Positions 1-9,170 are shown, counted from the first letter of the stretch. The stretch: DNA of 20,476 nt from SLFT01 sp964493075 (GCA_964493075.1 CAZBNU010000060.1:1-20476); one strand, 5' to 3'. Notes: a model not told the origin generated them from the sequence alone. Made by a program: numbers and translations.

Positions 1-101
1 ACCGCCTCGTCATCAGGCAACAGGGGCAGGTCTTCCAGCGTGGTTGCGTTCGCCACGAAACAAAAACTTATTACCACAAAAAAGACGGCTTTTGATCTCA
101 T
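1..101 (-). CDS. exported protein, N-terminal fragment (runs off left edge)
   Basis: An open frame starts with ATG at 101 and stays open to the window edge, giving 33 residues. The N-terminus is a textbook Sec signal peptide: MRSK, then a hydrophobic stretch AVFFVVISFCFV, then ANA as a likely signal peptidase I site, followed by a hydrophilic, acidic stretch (LEDLPLLPDDEA). The start codon overlaps the stop of the preceding GH109-like gene as ATGA (98-101), the usual sign of translational coupling in an operon. The function cannot be told from this fragment. By context it is probably a periplasmic or outer-membrane protein acting with the GH109-like enzyme. Confidence 0.7.
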   Translation of the reverse strand, partial: MRSKAVFFVVISFCFVANATTLEDLPLLPDDEA

Positions 102-1462
102 GCTACTTCTCCCGGCACTGCAAGTTGCGGACGGGTTTCCCAGGCGCCTCGCGTGAAATCGGGGATGTCCACTGCGGCGCTTCGGTTGGCTACGCTTCGT
201 TCGCTGGCTTCGGCGATGGCGCTCCAGGCGGCGGCATCGTATACATCCTGGTCGAGGGGTGCGCCAGCCTGCAGGCATTGAATGAGGCGCAGGTCTTCCA
301 GAAAGTCCATGCCGCCGTGTCCGGCAGAAGCCGCCTGCGCGCCATGTTCACGCCAGAGTCTGGGTTCGTATTTTTCAAAGTAGTTTTCCATGGGTTCCCA
401 TTCATGGTCCGGGCTTATCCCTTCCAGATACACACGGTCAGGATAGCCGCAGGCAATTCCTTTTGTACCCTGCACCAGATTGATGCGGCTGTAGGGACGC
501 GGGTTATTGCAGTTGTACACAACGGTGATGGTGCGTCCCTGTTCCGTATGAATCAGGGTGGTGTTCACATCGCCGGAGAGATAGGGCGTTGCCCGGCGTG
601 GGTCTCCTTCCGGGATGTTTTCCTGCACGTATCGGTTCACGCCAAGGGCGGCGCTGCTCATGGAAACAAGGTGCGTCATGCGGTCACCACGGTTGATATC
701 CATACACTGAGCAACGGGTCCCAGTCCGTGGGTGGTGTATAGGCTACCATTGCGTTTCTTAATGTGCGCGCCGAACCATTCACGACCTGGCGTCACGCCA
801 GTGAACAAAGCCCGCAGCTCGTGCAGATAGCCGCATTCGCCGTGAATGATGTCGCCCAACACCCCCTGACGCACCATGTTCAGCACTGTCATCTCGGCCC
901 GTCCGTAGCAACAGTTTTCCATCATAACGCAATGTTTGTTCTGCTTTTCGGCGGTTTCCACCAGTTGCCAGCATTCTTCAATGGTGACACAGGCAGGCAC
1001 TTCCGTGGCAGCATGCTTGTCGTTCATCATGGCGGCAACGCATACTGGCGCATGCCATTCCCACGGCGTGGCGGTGTACACCAGATCAAGATCTTCATTC
1101 TCACACAGCCGCAGGAAATCATGGTCGCCATCGGTGTAGCCGGTTGGACGGGGCTGCCCTGCTGCCTCCACAATGTCCTGGGCTCGGGTTACACGCTCTT
1201 CGATGATGTCGCACACCGCCTTGATTTCTACACCTTCAATACGTACAAGATTACGCAGATGGCTTGTTCCCTGACTACCGACGCCAACAAAACCAATGCG
1301 AACTCGTTCAATGGGCTTTGCCGAGAATAGTGTTTGCGCATTTTTCGGTTCTGTGGATGCCAACGCCATTACCCCCGGCACAACAACACCAGCGGCGGCG
1401 GTGAGTTTAACAAAATCGCGCCGGGTCAAGTGCGTATCTGTGCTGCGTTTGTTCGCTTTCAT
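98..1462 (-). CDS. Tat-exported Gfo/Idh/MocA family protein, GH109 (alpha-N-acetylgalactosaminidase) type
   Basis: The N-terminus carries a twin-arginine signal (TRRDFVKL followed by a hydrophobic, Ala-rich segment). Next comes a Rossmann nucleotide-binding fold with GFVGVGSQG (about residues 57-65), and then the C-terminal Gfo/Idh/MocA domain. The segments YTATPWEWH, ATEVPA, VMMENCCY and THGLGPV match what I know of glycoside hydrolase family 109, enzymes that use tightly bound NAD+ to cleave terminal alpha-N-acetylgalactosamine. The length (454 aa) is normal for the family. An in-frame ATG lies at 1468, but the AAAGGA Shine-Dalgarno sits 7 nt from the ATG at 1462 and only 1 nt from the other, so 1462 is preferred. 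The Tat signal suggests folding in the cytoplasm with cofactor, then export to the periplasm. The stop overlaps the next gene by ATGA. The substrate is inferred from family only; other GH109-like or dehydrogenase activity is possible. Confidence 0.87.
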   Translation of the reverse strand: MKANKRSTDTHLTRRDFVKLTAAAGVVVPGVMALASTEPKNAQTLFSAKPIERVRIGFVGVGSQGTSHLRNLVRIEGVEIKAVCDIIEERVTRAQDIVEAAGQPRPTGYTDGDHDFLRLCENEDLDLVYTATPWEWHAPVCVAAMMNDKHAATEVPACVTIEECWQLVETAEKQNKHCVMMENCCYGRAEMTVLNMVRQGVLGDIIHGECGYLHELRALFTGVTPGREWFGAHIKKRNGSLYTTHGLGPVAQCMDINRGDRMTHLVSMSSAALGVNRYVQENIPEGDPRRATPYLSGDVNTTLIHTEQGRTITVVYNCNNPRPYSRINLVQGTKGIACGYPDRVYLEGISPDHEWEPMENYFEKYEPRLWREHGAQAASAGHGGMDFLEDLRLIQCLQAGAPLDQDVYDAAAWSAIAEASERSVANRSAAVDIPDFTRGAWETRPQLAVPGEVA

Positions 1463-1609
1463 GACCATTTCCTTTCACAGGGGTCCCGGTTAAAGTATGC
1501 TATCGTGTGATGCAGATTTTCGGTCTGCCTGTTCATGGCAAATCCAAGGCAGGCTGGAAACCAGCACCACAAAGTTCCTGAATGTGGATTATGACATGCT
1601 TTGATCACC

Positions 1610-1654
1610 AAAACAAAAGCGGCCGCAAACGCTATATTGACGTTCACGACCGCT
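1610..1654 (-). terminator. Rho-independent terminator of the PKD/PhoPQ-related lipoprotein gene
   Basis: Arms 1641-1654 and 1618-1631 form a 14-bp stem around a 9-nt loop (1632-1640). On the minus strand the second arm runs into TTTTGTTTT. The three non-Watson-Crick positions are G-U pairs when read as minus-strand RNA. It begins 17 nt after the stop of the upstream gene and separates it from the GH109-like gene. Confidence 0.85.
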
Positions 1655-1670
1655 GAGTCTTAAAAGAAGA

Positions 1671-4600
1671 TCAGTTTCGATCTGGATGGGGCGCAGGATA
1701 CTTATCATCCGGCACCACGCGCACCGGCGTGGTGACAAGAAAGTCCGGAGGAGGTGCGCCTGCTTCAGTTTCAAAGCGCAATTGGCCATAGAATCCACGC
1801 CAACCTTCACTGGGCACTTGTACTTCCATAATCCAGCCACCTTCTTCAGCGTTGTAGGGCAGCCACTGCGGCATCCACAACGGCGGTTGCGCAGATTCAA
1901 GACGGAAATCACGCTGATTTGGCGCATAGGCCGTCCATACTCTGATAACGCCTTCGCGCGGCATGGGGTCTGCGGTGACCTTTGTGCGCGCGTAAGTGAT
2001 GGTCTGTCCGTTCACCACTTCATAACGATCAGGCAGGTATTCCCAATTATAGGTGGGCATGACAACAGGCTCTGTCGTTGCGGAATTCATGTTTTTGACA
2101 TGTGCGCGATAAAACGCGATAATGGTTTCCAAGGTTTCCATATCCACCATCAGCCCATTTGTAAGGCTATGATCTGTATTCGCGGCGTAATGAAGGTAAT
2201 TCTGCCCGACCATATCGTTGAAATAAAACTTCGACGAATCCGGGAGGAAGAACTGGTCGCCCGTGGAATTGGCAATCAGTTTCGGCATGGTCAGGATATC
2301 TCGGTAGGTGTAGGGGTCAACAATTTTCAGCAGAGATTGGCCGCCGCCTGTTTCAAAGCGGCTGAAAATTTCCATGTTGACATAATCCTGCAGTGCCCTG
2401 GAATAACCCTGTACAATACCGTTGAGCGGATCATCAAAAGGATATCCCTGATAGGCATTGAAATGGTGCTCTATCTGGGCAGGCATATTCAATACGTCAA
2501 TCACCATGGGAATAATGGCCGATACACGGGAAGTTCCACCTGTAGCCTCTGCCTGCATGGTTTCCGCCACGGCAGCCAGCCAGGTCGTCCAGCCGCGCTT
2601 CGATGCACCTGCAACCACAAAATTATCAATCTCGCGTACCCTGCCCGGCTTGGAAGCCATGAAGTCCTGCACCGTGTCCAATGCGCGCACCGCGGCACGG
2701 GTCATGGGCAATAGTGCCGGCCAGTTTGGTTCCGGTGTGCCTGCCTCGTAGCTGTTGATATATTTGTCATAACTGTAGGCAATGATGGCATCTTCCGAAC
2801 GGGAGCGCCGCTCGTCGGAGAAGTTCAGCGGTTGGTTGGGCACTGCCGCCAGCAACGCCACCACAGACTGACTTGCCGTAGCAATCTCAGCGAGTATAGC
2901 AACTTCTTCGCCGTCTATGCCAGAACCAATGCTTCCTCCGGAAACTACCAGCATGGCCGTATTCTCGCGCACATTGTTCGGCTCGATGATGGCCAGTTCA
3001 TGCTTCCAGACGGTCTGATAAACATCATTGGCATTGCGCCATGCGCCGGAGGTCATGTGTAGAATATAAGCGGATGCCTCTTGTTCATAAAGGTTGTAGG
3101 TGGCATCCAGGGAATACTCGTACAAGGGGTCGCAGGCATAGACATACCGGCGAATCACATCCGTCTCCGGCACCACCAGGTCAGAATAGGTGCTTACCGC
3201 AATGGAGATGTCGCTCACATTTTCGTAATTCAGATTACCGATAACAACCACAACACGGTTAAGGCATTCTTCGTCCTCCGCAGATTTTGGCTGAAGCCGA
3301 CGAACGATGATGGTATCATTCACGCTGTCACCGGTTGTATCGGCCACTTCGTAGTCGCGGTAAACACCAGCCGGATCACCCAGTTCAACACCCGCAGCAC
3401 CTTCTTTGTACACCGCCACGGCAGGGCCATAGCCATCGTCATCGAGGCTCCAGTCGGCGGCATTGAAGGTAAGCATCAGTTCGTTGCTTAAAGAATTCAG
3501 ATCAAATACAACAACACGTCCGCTCAGAGGCATCACGTCATCCAACGCATCATTTTCATTCGGGCCTAGCGTGAAGGCATCCGTCGGCGAATCAATCTGA
3601 ACATGTAAAATCGCCTCATCTGCGAAGCGGTCTTCATTGAAGCTGAATGGGGGGCGGAGTACATCACTTGGCCGCAGCAGCGCTTCGCCACTATTAATGT
3701 AAGCGCGATCCTTGAGGTATTTCCAGAAGAAATCACGTAAATTTTCAGACTGCGTTTGTCCCGCGTTTGCCTGTTCAGCGAGGGCGTCAATGATGCCTTC
3801 ATCCATAACCGTATACATGCCTACAAGCGCCTGGGCAAAATCAACTGGATACAGGGCGTCCGCAATATAGTCATTAATTTCCTGTGAAATTGCCTCGATG
3901 GTCCCGATAAGCAGCGCCATAGGCTCTTCAAAGTCTTCATCATTGTGCAGGTAACAGAAGAAATCCTGTCCAGAAACATTATAGCCGGGCAGGAGCGGGC
4001 TGTAGGGGAAGAAAAGTGGGCTGCTCAGCAGGGCATATTCGTTTTCGCCAAACCCACGGCCAAGTTTTCTCAGCTCTTCTGCAACTGTTTCAAAATCCAG
4101 GTCATCGGCAGCCGCATCGCTGTTTGCCAGTGTGTCCTCCACGCGCTGCGCGAGGTAAATGGGCCCGCCGTTGAGCAAGCCTTCCATAAAGTCCACCGGC
4201 CTTACTACCCCGTCCACAATTTCATCGGCAGGCACGGGGAGATTCAGCGGCCCGCCGCCTATGGTGGTGATGGCAGGAATGTCATAGCCAGCATAGGTGC
4301 TTTTTGTAATCGCTTCGGCGATGGCACTCGCCATGGAAAGTTTCTGCTTGACATCAATCCATTCCGGATTGGCGACAGCCATGCGTAGATTGCGGATGCT
4401 GATGGCCAGCAACTGGGCGGGATCCACCACAAGGTGTCCAAAGAAGTAGTCGTAATACTTTGAATCGGCCACATTCTCAATTTCATAAGAGTAACTGGGG
4501 CGCATGTTATACATAACGATATTGTGGAAGGTGCCGCCCTGGTTATCCGTATCCACAACCAGCGTTGGCACGCGCATGTCAGCATCTGCAAGAATGTTGG

Positions 4601-5609
4601 AAATAGCCTGTGCTACCGCCAATGCCACAGAACCAGCATCATTCAATTCTGTTGTGGTAAAATCACGACGGTAAAAGGAATCTTCGTTTTCAATATCGCC
4701 ATAATAGGCTGCGGCAATTTCCTCCGCCGTGGTAAGGGTGATAATCAATTTCCAGTAGTCTGTCCAGTTGTCGTCAGTACTGTCCAGACTCGCCTGATAG
4801 AGATTTTTCAACTCACGCGAGTCCTCGGACGCTGTTTCCGGACGCAGCGCCACGGCGTAGCGGGCCTTTGCAGGCAGGCGCAGCACAGATGCCACAAAAC
4901 GATTCTGTACAACCCTGCCCGGAATGGGTATGGTGCGCCCGTCTTCCAGTTTGGCCAGAAGAAACAGGGCGGCAGGATCAAGTACAGGCACGGGCAGTTT
5001 GTCCAGAAGAGGCATGGAGATGGTAGTGGGAACAGGACGCTCCCACGCGTCATACACAAACAGGTCCGGTGAATTCATATTGTTTGAAATGGCATAGGTT
5101 TCGGACATCAGGATGATTTCTTCAAAAGCATCCGGTGCCATGGGGGCTAATTCACGGTTAATACCGAAGGTGACCGCTTCTTTCAACCCGGCGGGCACGG
5201 TAATGGATACACCTTCCGAGGTAACCGTGTTGGTTTCCGGATCAGGCGCCTCGAAATCCCCTGCACGCAGCACCGTAATAAAATCTTCCCGGAGTAGGGA
5301 ATACTCCCCTTGCCCCGTCATGATGGAAAGTTTGACAGGGTAAACGCCTGCAACCTTGTACTCATGAACAGGACTGGGACCGGTGCCTTTTGCGCCATCT
5401 CCAAAGTCCCAATACCAGGACTTAATGGAGGTCGTTCCTGGATTCGTAACATCATTGAAACGCACCATGAGCGGCATCACGCCACGCACAGGGGTTGCTT
5501 CAAACTCTGGATACACTTCCACCACCGTAGGCGGTTTCGGGCATCCGGTTACAAATAATCCCGCCGTTACCAGCGCCACTACTGTCGCTAACAAATACAC
5601 CTTAGGCAT
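1671..5609 (-). CDS. PKD-domain lipoprotein with C-terminal PhoPQ-activated pathogenicity-related (PqaA-type) hydrolase domain
   Basis: This 1312-residue protein begins with a lipoprotein signal (lipobox FVTGC, Cys23). A PKD domain follows (about 32-115, with WYWDFGDG and SPVHEYKVAGVYPV). Residues about 125-260 hold a beta-rich segment with a ZU5-like look (VSITVPAG). The stretch 270-820 is not recognised. Residues about 820-1300 match the PhoPQ_related family: MTSGAWRN, SGGSIGSGIDG, VVAGASKRGWTTW, STGDQFF, TDHSL and a C-terminal beta domain with DFR and GWRGFYGQLRFE. The alpha/beta-hydrolase triad is probably Ser1003, Asp1118 and His1147. PqaA-like proteins are usually near 450-500 aa, so more than 800 residues are extra. 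A Shine-Dalgarno (AAAGG) lies 9 nt before the ATG. Attachment to a membrane by lipid is expected. The substrate is unknown; the domain calls for PKD and PhoPQ_related are confident. Confidence 0.88.
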   Translation of the reverse strand: MPKVYLLATVVALVTAGLFVTGCPKPPTVVEVYPEFEATPVRGVMPLMVRFNDVTNPGTTSIKSWYWDFGDGAKGTGPSPVHEYKVAGVYPVKLSIMTGQGEYSLLREDFITVLRAGDFEAPDPETNTVTSEGVSITVPAGLKEAVTFGINRELAPMAPDAFEEIILMSETYAISNNMNSPDLFVYDAWERPVPTTISMPLLDKLPVPVLDPAALFLLAKLEDGRTIPIPGRVVQNRFVASVLRLPAKARYAVALRPETASEDSRELKNLYQASLDSTDDNWTDYWKLIITLTTAEEIAAAYYGDIENEDSFYRRDFTTTELNDAGSVALAVAQAISNILADADMRVPTLVVDTDNQGGTFHNIVMYNMRPSYSYEIENVADSKYYDYFFGHLVVDPAQLLAISIRNLRMAVANPEWIDVKQKLSMASAIAEAITKSTYAGYDIPAITTIGGGPLNLPVPADEIVDGVVRPVDFMEGLLNGGPIYLAQRVEDTLANSDAAADDLDFETVAEELRKLGRGFGENEYALLSSPLFFPYSPLLPGYNVSGQDFFCYLHNDEDFEEPMALLIGTIEAISQEINDYIADALYPVDFAQALVGMYTVMDEGIIDALAEQANAGQTQSENLRDFFWKYLKDRAYINSGEALLRPSDVLRPPFSFNEDRFADEAILHVQIDSPTDAFTLGPNENDALDDVMPLSGRVVVFDLNSLSNELMLTFNAADWSLDDDGYGPAVAVYKEGAAGVELGDPAGVYRDYEVADTTGDSVNDTIIVRRLQPKSAEDEECLNRVVVVIGNLNYENVSDISIAVSTYSDLVVPETDVIRRYVYACDPLYEYSLDATYNLYEQEASAYILHMTSGAWRNANDVYQTVWKHELAIIEPNNVRENTAMLVVSGGSIGSGIDGEEVAILAEIATASQSVVALLAAVPNQPLNFSDERRSRSEDAIIAYSYDKYINSYEAGTPEPNWPALLPMTRAAVRALDTVQDFMASKPGRVREIDNFVVAGASKRGWTTWLAAVAETMQAEATGGTSRVSAIIPMVIDVLNMPAQIEHHFNAYQGYPFDDPLNGIVQGYSRALQDYVNMEIFSRFETGGGQSLLKIVDPYTYRDILTMPKLIANSTGDQFFLPDSSKFYFNDMVGQNYLHYAANTDHSLTNGLMVDMETLETIIAFYRAHVKNMNSATTEPVVMPTYNWEYLPDRYEVVNGQTITYARTKVTADPMPREGVIRVWTAYAPNQRDFRLESAQPPLWMPQWLPYNAEEGGWIMEVQVPSEGWRGFYGQLRFETEAGAPPPDFLVTTPVRVVPDDKYPAPHPDRN

Positions 5610-5661
5610 GTTGGCAAGCCTTTCCTAGTCGTCAGGTACCCAACCACACACTGCACCGCGC

Positions 5662-5691
5662 AATACAAACACCCGCGGCCTAGTCTGTCAA
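5662..5691 (-). promoter_or_regulatory. candidate sigma70 promoter for the 1312-aa lipoprotein gene
   Basis: On the minus strand a perfect TTGACA (-35, 5686-5691) is followed after 18 nt by TGTATT (-10, 5662-5667, 4 of 6 matches). This would start transcription about 45 nt before the ATG at 5609. A TTGCG/CGCAA inverted repeat lies just upstream (5703-5707 and 5716-5720) and could be an operator. This is seen by eye only. Confidence 0.4.
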
Positions 5692-5825
5692 TAATAGTTA
5701 GTTTGCGATATTTTACGCAATAAAGTCAAGTATTTACCCAGCAAAACTCATTCAGGGCTATTATACCCCATTTTCATCCCAAATACTACTGTTTATCGGC
5801 AGGCAGAGTCAAGCACGTGATCTGC

Positions 5826-5862
5826 TGGATAGGACGGATTAGACGAATTGGACGGATCAGGA
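5826..5862. repeat. degenerate 9-bp tandem repeat (about 4 units), related to the array at 17339
   Basis: Successive 9-mers TGGATAGGA, CGGATTAGA, CGAATTGGA and CGGATCAGG share a GGATWGGA core. It lies 20 nt beyond the thiC stop in the intergenic region, and a run of seven T follows. The array at 17339-17383 has the same period and a GTAGGA core. Confidence 0.6.
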
Positions 5863-5881
5863 TTTTTTTGGATAGTATGGT

Positions 5882-7633
5882 TTATTTCGGTTCTGTATTC
5901 GAGCAAATCTGTTTGTACAGTCGCATGGAGCAGAAATTGGGGCCGCACATGGAGCAATAACCTTCCGGCAGCTTTTCTTCCGAGGGAAAGGACGCCGCAC
6001 GAAGTTCCCGGCACCGCTCCGGATCAAGGGACAAGGCTATCTGGTCAGACCAACGGAATTCGTAGCGGGCCTTGCTCATGGCATTGTCGCGAATATGTGC
6101 GCCTGGAAATCCTTTGGCGATATCCGCCGCATGCGCCGCCAGTTTATGGGTGACCACGCCTTCACGCACATCCTGCTTGTCCGGCAGCCCAAGATGTTCC
6201 TTAGGTGTTACATAACAAAGCATGGACGCGCCGTTCATACCGATCATGGCTCCTCCCAGGGCGGAAGTTACATGGTCATACCCTGCTGCAATATCCGTAG
6301 GCAGGGGACCCAGCGTGTAGAAGGGCGCTTCATGGCACCACTCCAGCTGCTTCTGCATGTTCTCCGCAATCAGGTGCATGGGTACGTGACCGGGACCTTC
6401 GTTCATGACCTGCACATTTTTCGCCCAGGCGCGTCGCGTCAAGTTCCCCTGTGTTTTTAATTCGGCAAACTGTGCAGCATCGTTGGCATCGCGTATGGAA
6501 CCTGGCCGCAACCCGTCACCAATAGATACGCCCACATCGTACATGGCAAGGATGTCGCACACCTCATCCCAATGCTCATACAGGAAGTTCTCCTTGTTAT
6601 GAGCGCTACACCATTTTGCCATGATGGCGCCGCCACGACTGACAATGCCGGTCAGGCGTGTTTTCACCAGCGGGAAATGGTCTTTGAGCGCGGCGGCATG
6701 CAGGGTGAAGTAATCCACGCCCTGTTCCGCTTGCTCAATGAGAGTGTCGCGCACGATCTCCCAGGTCAGCGCTTCCACGTTGCCATCGGTTTTTTCAAGT
6801 GCTTGGTAAATAGGCACCGAACCGATAGGCACCGGTGAATTGCGTATGATCCACTCACGGGTATCGTGAATGTCAGCACCGGTGCTCAAGTCCATCACGG
6901 TGTCCGCGCCCCAGTGTATGGCCCACACCATTTTCTCCACCTCGCCTTCAATATCGCCGCACAACGCCGAGTTGCCGATGTTGGCGTTTATTTTAACGGC
7001 AAAACGCCGCCCAATAATCATGGGCTCCAATTCAGGATGATTGATATTTGCCGGGATGATGGCGCGCCCTCGTGCCACTTCGTCCCTCACCAGTTCCGGC
7101 GTGATGGTCTCACCGCTTTCTGCAGCAGGAGATGCGGCCTTGCACAGTAGATCCGAGTACTGTTCCATGCGCATATTCTCGCGTAACGCCACATACGCCA
7201 TCTCTTCGGTTACAATTCCCTGTTTAGCATAGTACATTTGCGTGACGCCACTGCCGGCACGTGCCCGAAGCACCGGGCGCGATTCGGGAAAGGCTGCCGC
7301 GCGGGTATTCTTCTGCGCTTCAACATACTCGATGCCATCGCGTTTTTCCAGCCAGGGACGCCGCAACGGCGCCAGTCCGCATCGCAGATCAATAACGGTC
7401 TTCGGGTCAGAATAGGGGCCAGATGTATCGTACACCGTAATGGGTGGATTTTCTTCCAGCACCTCGCCGGCAGCATCCATCGTGGGGTGTTGTGATATTT
7501 CCCGCATACCAACGCGCACATCGGGTTTATCGCCGGTTACATAAATCTTACGGGATTGGGGAAATCCCCCGGTCCCCAAAAAAGCGGACTCCTCTTTTGA
7601 AAAAGGTCTTTTGTCAGAGGGTGCTATAGCCAT
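5882..7633 (-). CDS. thiC: phosphomethylpyrimidine synthase ThiC
   Basis: ThiC is the radical-SAM enzyme that turns aminoimidazole ribotide into hydroxymethylpyrimidine phosphate in thiamine synthesis. The whole protein is recognisable: an N-terminal ThiC-associated region, the core with NANIGNS, TVMDLSTG, VSIGDGLRPGS and MNEGPGHVP, and the C-terminal CSMCGPNFC cluster motif (Cys560, Cys563, Cys568 from this start), a C-x2-C-x4-C [4Fe-4S] site. Length is 583 aa, normal for bacterial ThiC. The frame is open further upstream to a TTG at 7699, inside the M32 gene, but the ATG at 7633 has GGAG 8 nt before it and is preferred. It starts 28 nt after the M32 peptidase stop, so the two are probably co-transcribed. 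No TPP riboswitch or other thi gene is seen. Confidence 0.96.
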   Translation of the reverse strand: MAIAPSDKRPFSKEESAFLGTGGFPQSRKIYVTGDKPDVRVGMREISQHPTMDAAGEVLEENPPITVYDTSGPYSDPKTVIDLRCGLAPLRRPWLEKRDGIEYVEAQKNTRAAAFPESRPVLRARAGSGVTQMYYAKQGIVTEEMAYVALRENMRMEQYSDLLCKAASPAAESGETITPELVRDEVARGRAIIPANINHPELEPMIIGRRFAVKINANIGNSALCGDIEGEVEKMVWAIHWGADTVMDLSTGADIHDTREWIIRNSPVPIGSVPIYQALEKTDGNVEALTWEIVRDTLIEQAEQGVDYFTLHAAALKDHFPLVKTRLTGIVSRGGAIMAKWCSAHNKENFLYEHWDEVCDILAMYDVGVSIGDGLRPGSIRDANDAAQFAELKTQGNLTRRAWAKNVQVMNEGPGHVPMHLIAENMQKQLEWCHEAPFYTLGPLPTDIAAGYDHVTSALGGAMIGMNGASMLCYVTPKEHLGLPDKQDVREGVVTHKLAAHAADIAKGFPGAHIRDNAMSKARYEFRWSDQIALSLDPERCRELRAASFPSEEKLPEGYCSMCGPNFCSMRLYKQICSNTEPK

Positions 7634-7661
7634 TAAAAAGTCTCCAGAATCTGGACGGGCA

Positions 7662-9170
7662 CTATTTAAGCCCGTACAATGCAGTATATTTCGTTTCAAG
7701 ATAGTTCATAAAGGACTTGGCAGAAGCGTCTCTGCCGGTGGCGTCCCGGACAATTTCAAGGGTGGTTTTACGCTTGCCCACCGTATGTATCTGTTGCCGG
7801 AGCCAGCCCAGCAACGGCGTAAATTCACCCCGGCTTACCTGCTCCATTATACTGGGAATCGCGTCACGTATGGCATCATAAAGTTGTGCAGCATATAGAT
7901 TGCCCAGCGCATAAGTTGGGAAATAACCGAAGGAACCGTGGGACCAGTGGATATCCTGCAGGCAGCCCTGTGCATCATCAGGTACCTGCACCCCCAGCCA
8001 GTGCGTCATTTTTTCATTCCAGGCGGCGGGCACATCGGCTGCTTCCAAGCGGCCTTCAAGCAGCGCCGTTTCCAATTCAAAGCGCAGAATGACATGCAGG
8101 TTGTAGGTACATTCGTCTGCTTCCACGCGAATCAGGGAAGGACTGACACGGTTTGCCGCAGCATAGACCTGTTCTGCAGAAACATTATCCAACTGGCCCG
8201 GAAAGGTTTTACGCAGCAACGGCATGTAATGCTGCCAGAAGGGCAGGCTTCTGCCTATAATGTTTTCCCACATGCGCGACTGGGATTCGTGGATACCCAG
8301 AGAAGGCGCTTCCGCAAGCATTGTGCCCTCGTATTCCATGGGGAATCCTTGTTCGTAAAGGGCATGCCCTCCTTCATGGATGGAACTGAACAAGGCGGAA
8401 AACAGGTCACTTTCATCAAGGCGGGTTGTGATGCGTACATCGCCGATTGAAAAGTTGGTGGTAAAGGGATGGGCTGACTTGTCCTGTCGCCCTGCCTCAA
8501 AATCATAACCCATGTCGCGCAGCACCTGTTCCGTGAAAGCCCATTGTTTGTCCGCAGACCATTTCTGCTTCAGCCAATCAAGGTCGGGTTGTTTCGGCGC
8601 ATCCATAATGCGTGCTACCAGCGCACGTTGGAACGGCGCGACCTCATCGAAGATAACGCGCAACTGCGCCACAGTCATGCCCCGTTCATAGTTCTCAAGC
8701 AATGCGTTATAAGGGGAATCTTCATAGCCCAGGTATTCCGCTACCTCACGGGCCAGAGCCACCAACGTTTCCAGGTGAGGCTGGAAAAGGGAGAAATCCG
8801 ACTGACGCCGCGCTTCAACCCAGGCATGGTAGGCATCGCTACGTGCCATGGAAAAGCGGCGCGTATAGGATTCCGGGATACGTACAGCGCGCTCATACTG
8901 ATACACCACCTCACGCAATAACGCCTGCTCGTCGGCATGCAGCGTATCCATACACTCCTGTGCTGATTGAATCAGCGCGCCCGTGGCAGCATCGGTGAAC
9001 ATCTTATGAGTCAATGCGGAAAGGGTGCCCAACTGACGGCCTCGTGCTTTTGCGCCTTTCGGCGGCATGCACACCTCCATATCCCATCCGAGCACTGCGG
9101 CGGCCATGCCCAGGTTATGAATATCAACGAGGCGTTCCTGCATTAACTCAAAGGCGTTTTCTGTTGACAT
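7662..9170 (-). CDS. M32 family metallocarboxypeptidase (carboxypeptidase Taq type)
   Basis: Zinc carboxypeptidases of family M32 remove C-terminal residues from peptides in the cytoplasm. All the conserved M32 motifs are visible: HPF (234-236), DVRIT (244-248), the zinc site HEGGH (265-269), HESQS (294-298, with Glu295 the third zinc ligand), IRVEAD (347-352) and GCLQDIHW (402-409). The length of 502 aa is typical. There is no signal peptide. The ATG at 9170 is preceded by a weak purine-rich site (GGGAAAG). The gene is first in a likely two-gene unit with thiC and is divergent from the small peptide gene at 9352. No functional link to thiamine synthesis is apparent. Confidence 0.95.
   Translation of the reverse strand: MSTENAFELMQERLVDIHNLGMAAAVLGWDMEVCMPPKGAKARGRQLGTLSALTHKMFTDAATGALIQSAQECMDTLHADEQALLREVVYQYERAVRIPESYTRRFSMARSDAYHAWVEARRQSDFSLFQPHLETLVALAREVAEYLGYEDSPYNALLENYERGMTVAQLRVIFDEVAPFQRALVARIMDAPKQPDLDWLKQKWSADKQWAFTEQVLRDMGYDFEAGRQDKSAHPFTTNFSIGDVRITTRLDESDLFSALFSSIHEGGHALYEQGFPMEYEGTMLAEAPSLGIHESQSRMWENIIGRSLPFWQHYMPLLRKTFPGQLDNVSAEQVYAAANRVSPSLIRVEADECTYNLHVILRFELETALLEGRLEAADVPAAWNEKMTHWLGVQVPDDAQGCLQDIHWSHGSFGYFPTYALGNLYAAQLYDAIRDAIPSIMEQVSRGEFTPLLGWLRQQIHTVGKRKTTLEIVRDATGRDASAKSFMNYLETKYTALYGLK

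Noticed and set aside
1686..2714. Long plus-strand frame (342 codons) opposite the 1312-aa gene
   Set aside because: It is antisense to a well-supported domain (PhoPQ-related), has no recognisable motif and no ribosome site.
7634..7699. Longer thiC start at 7699 giving 22 extra residues
   Set aside because: The first codon is TTG inside the M32 gene and the extra residues do not resemble ThiC, while the ATG at 7633 has a GGAG at good spacing.
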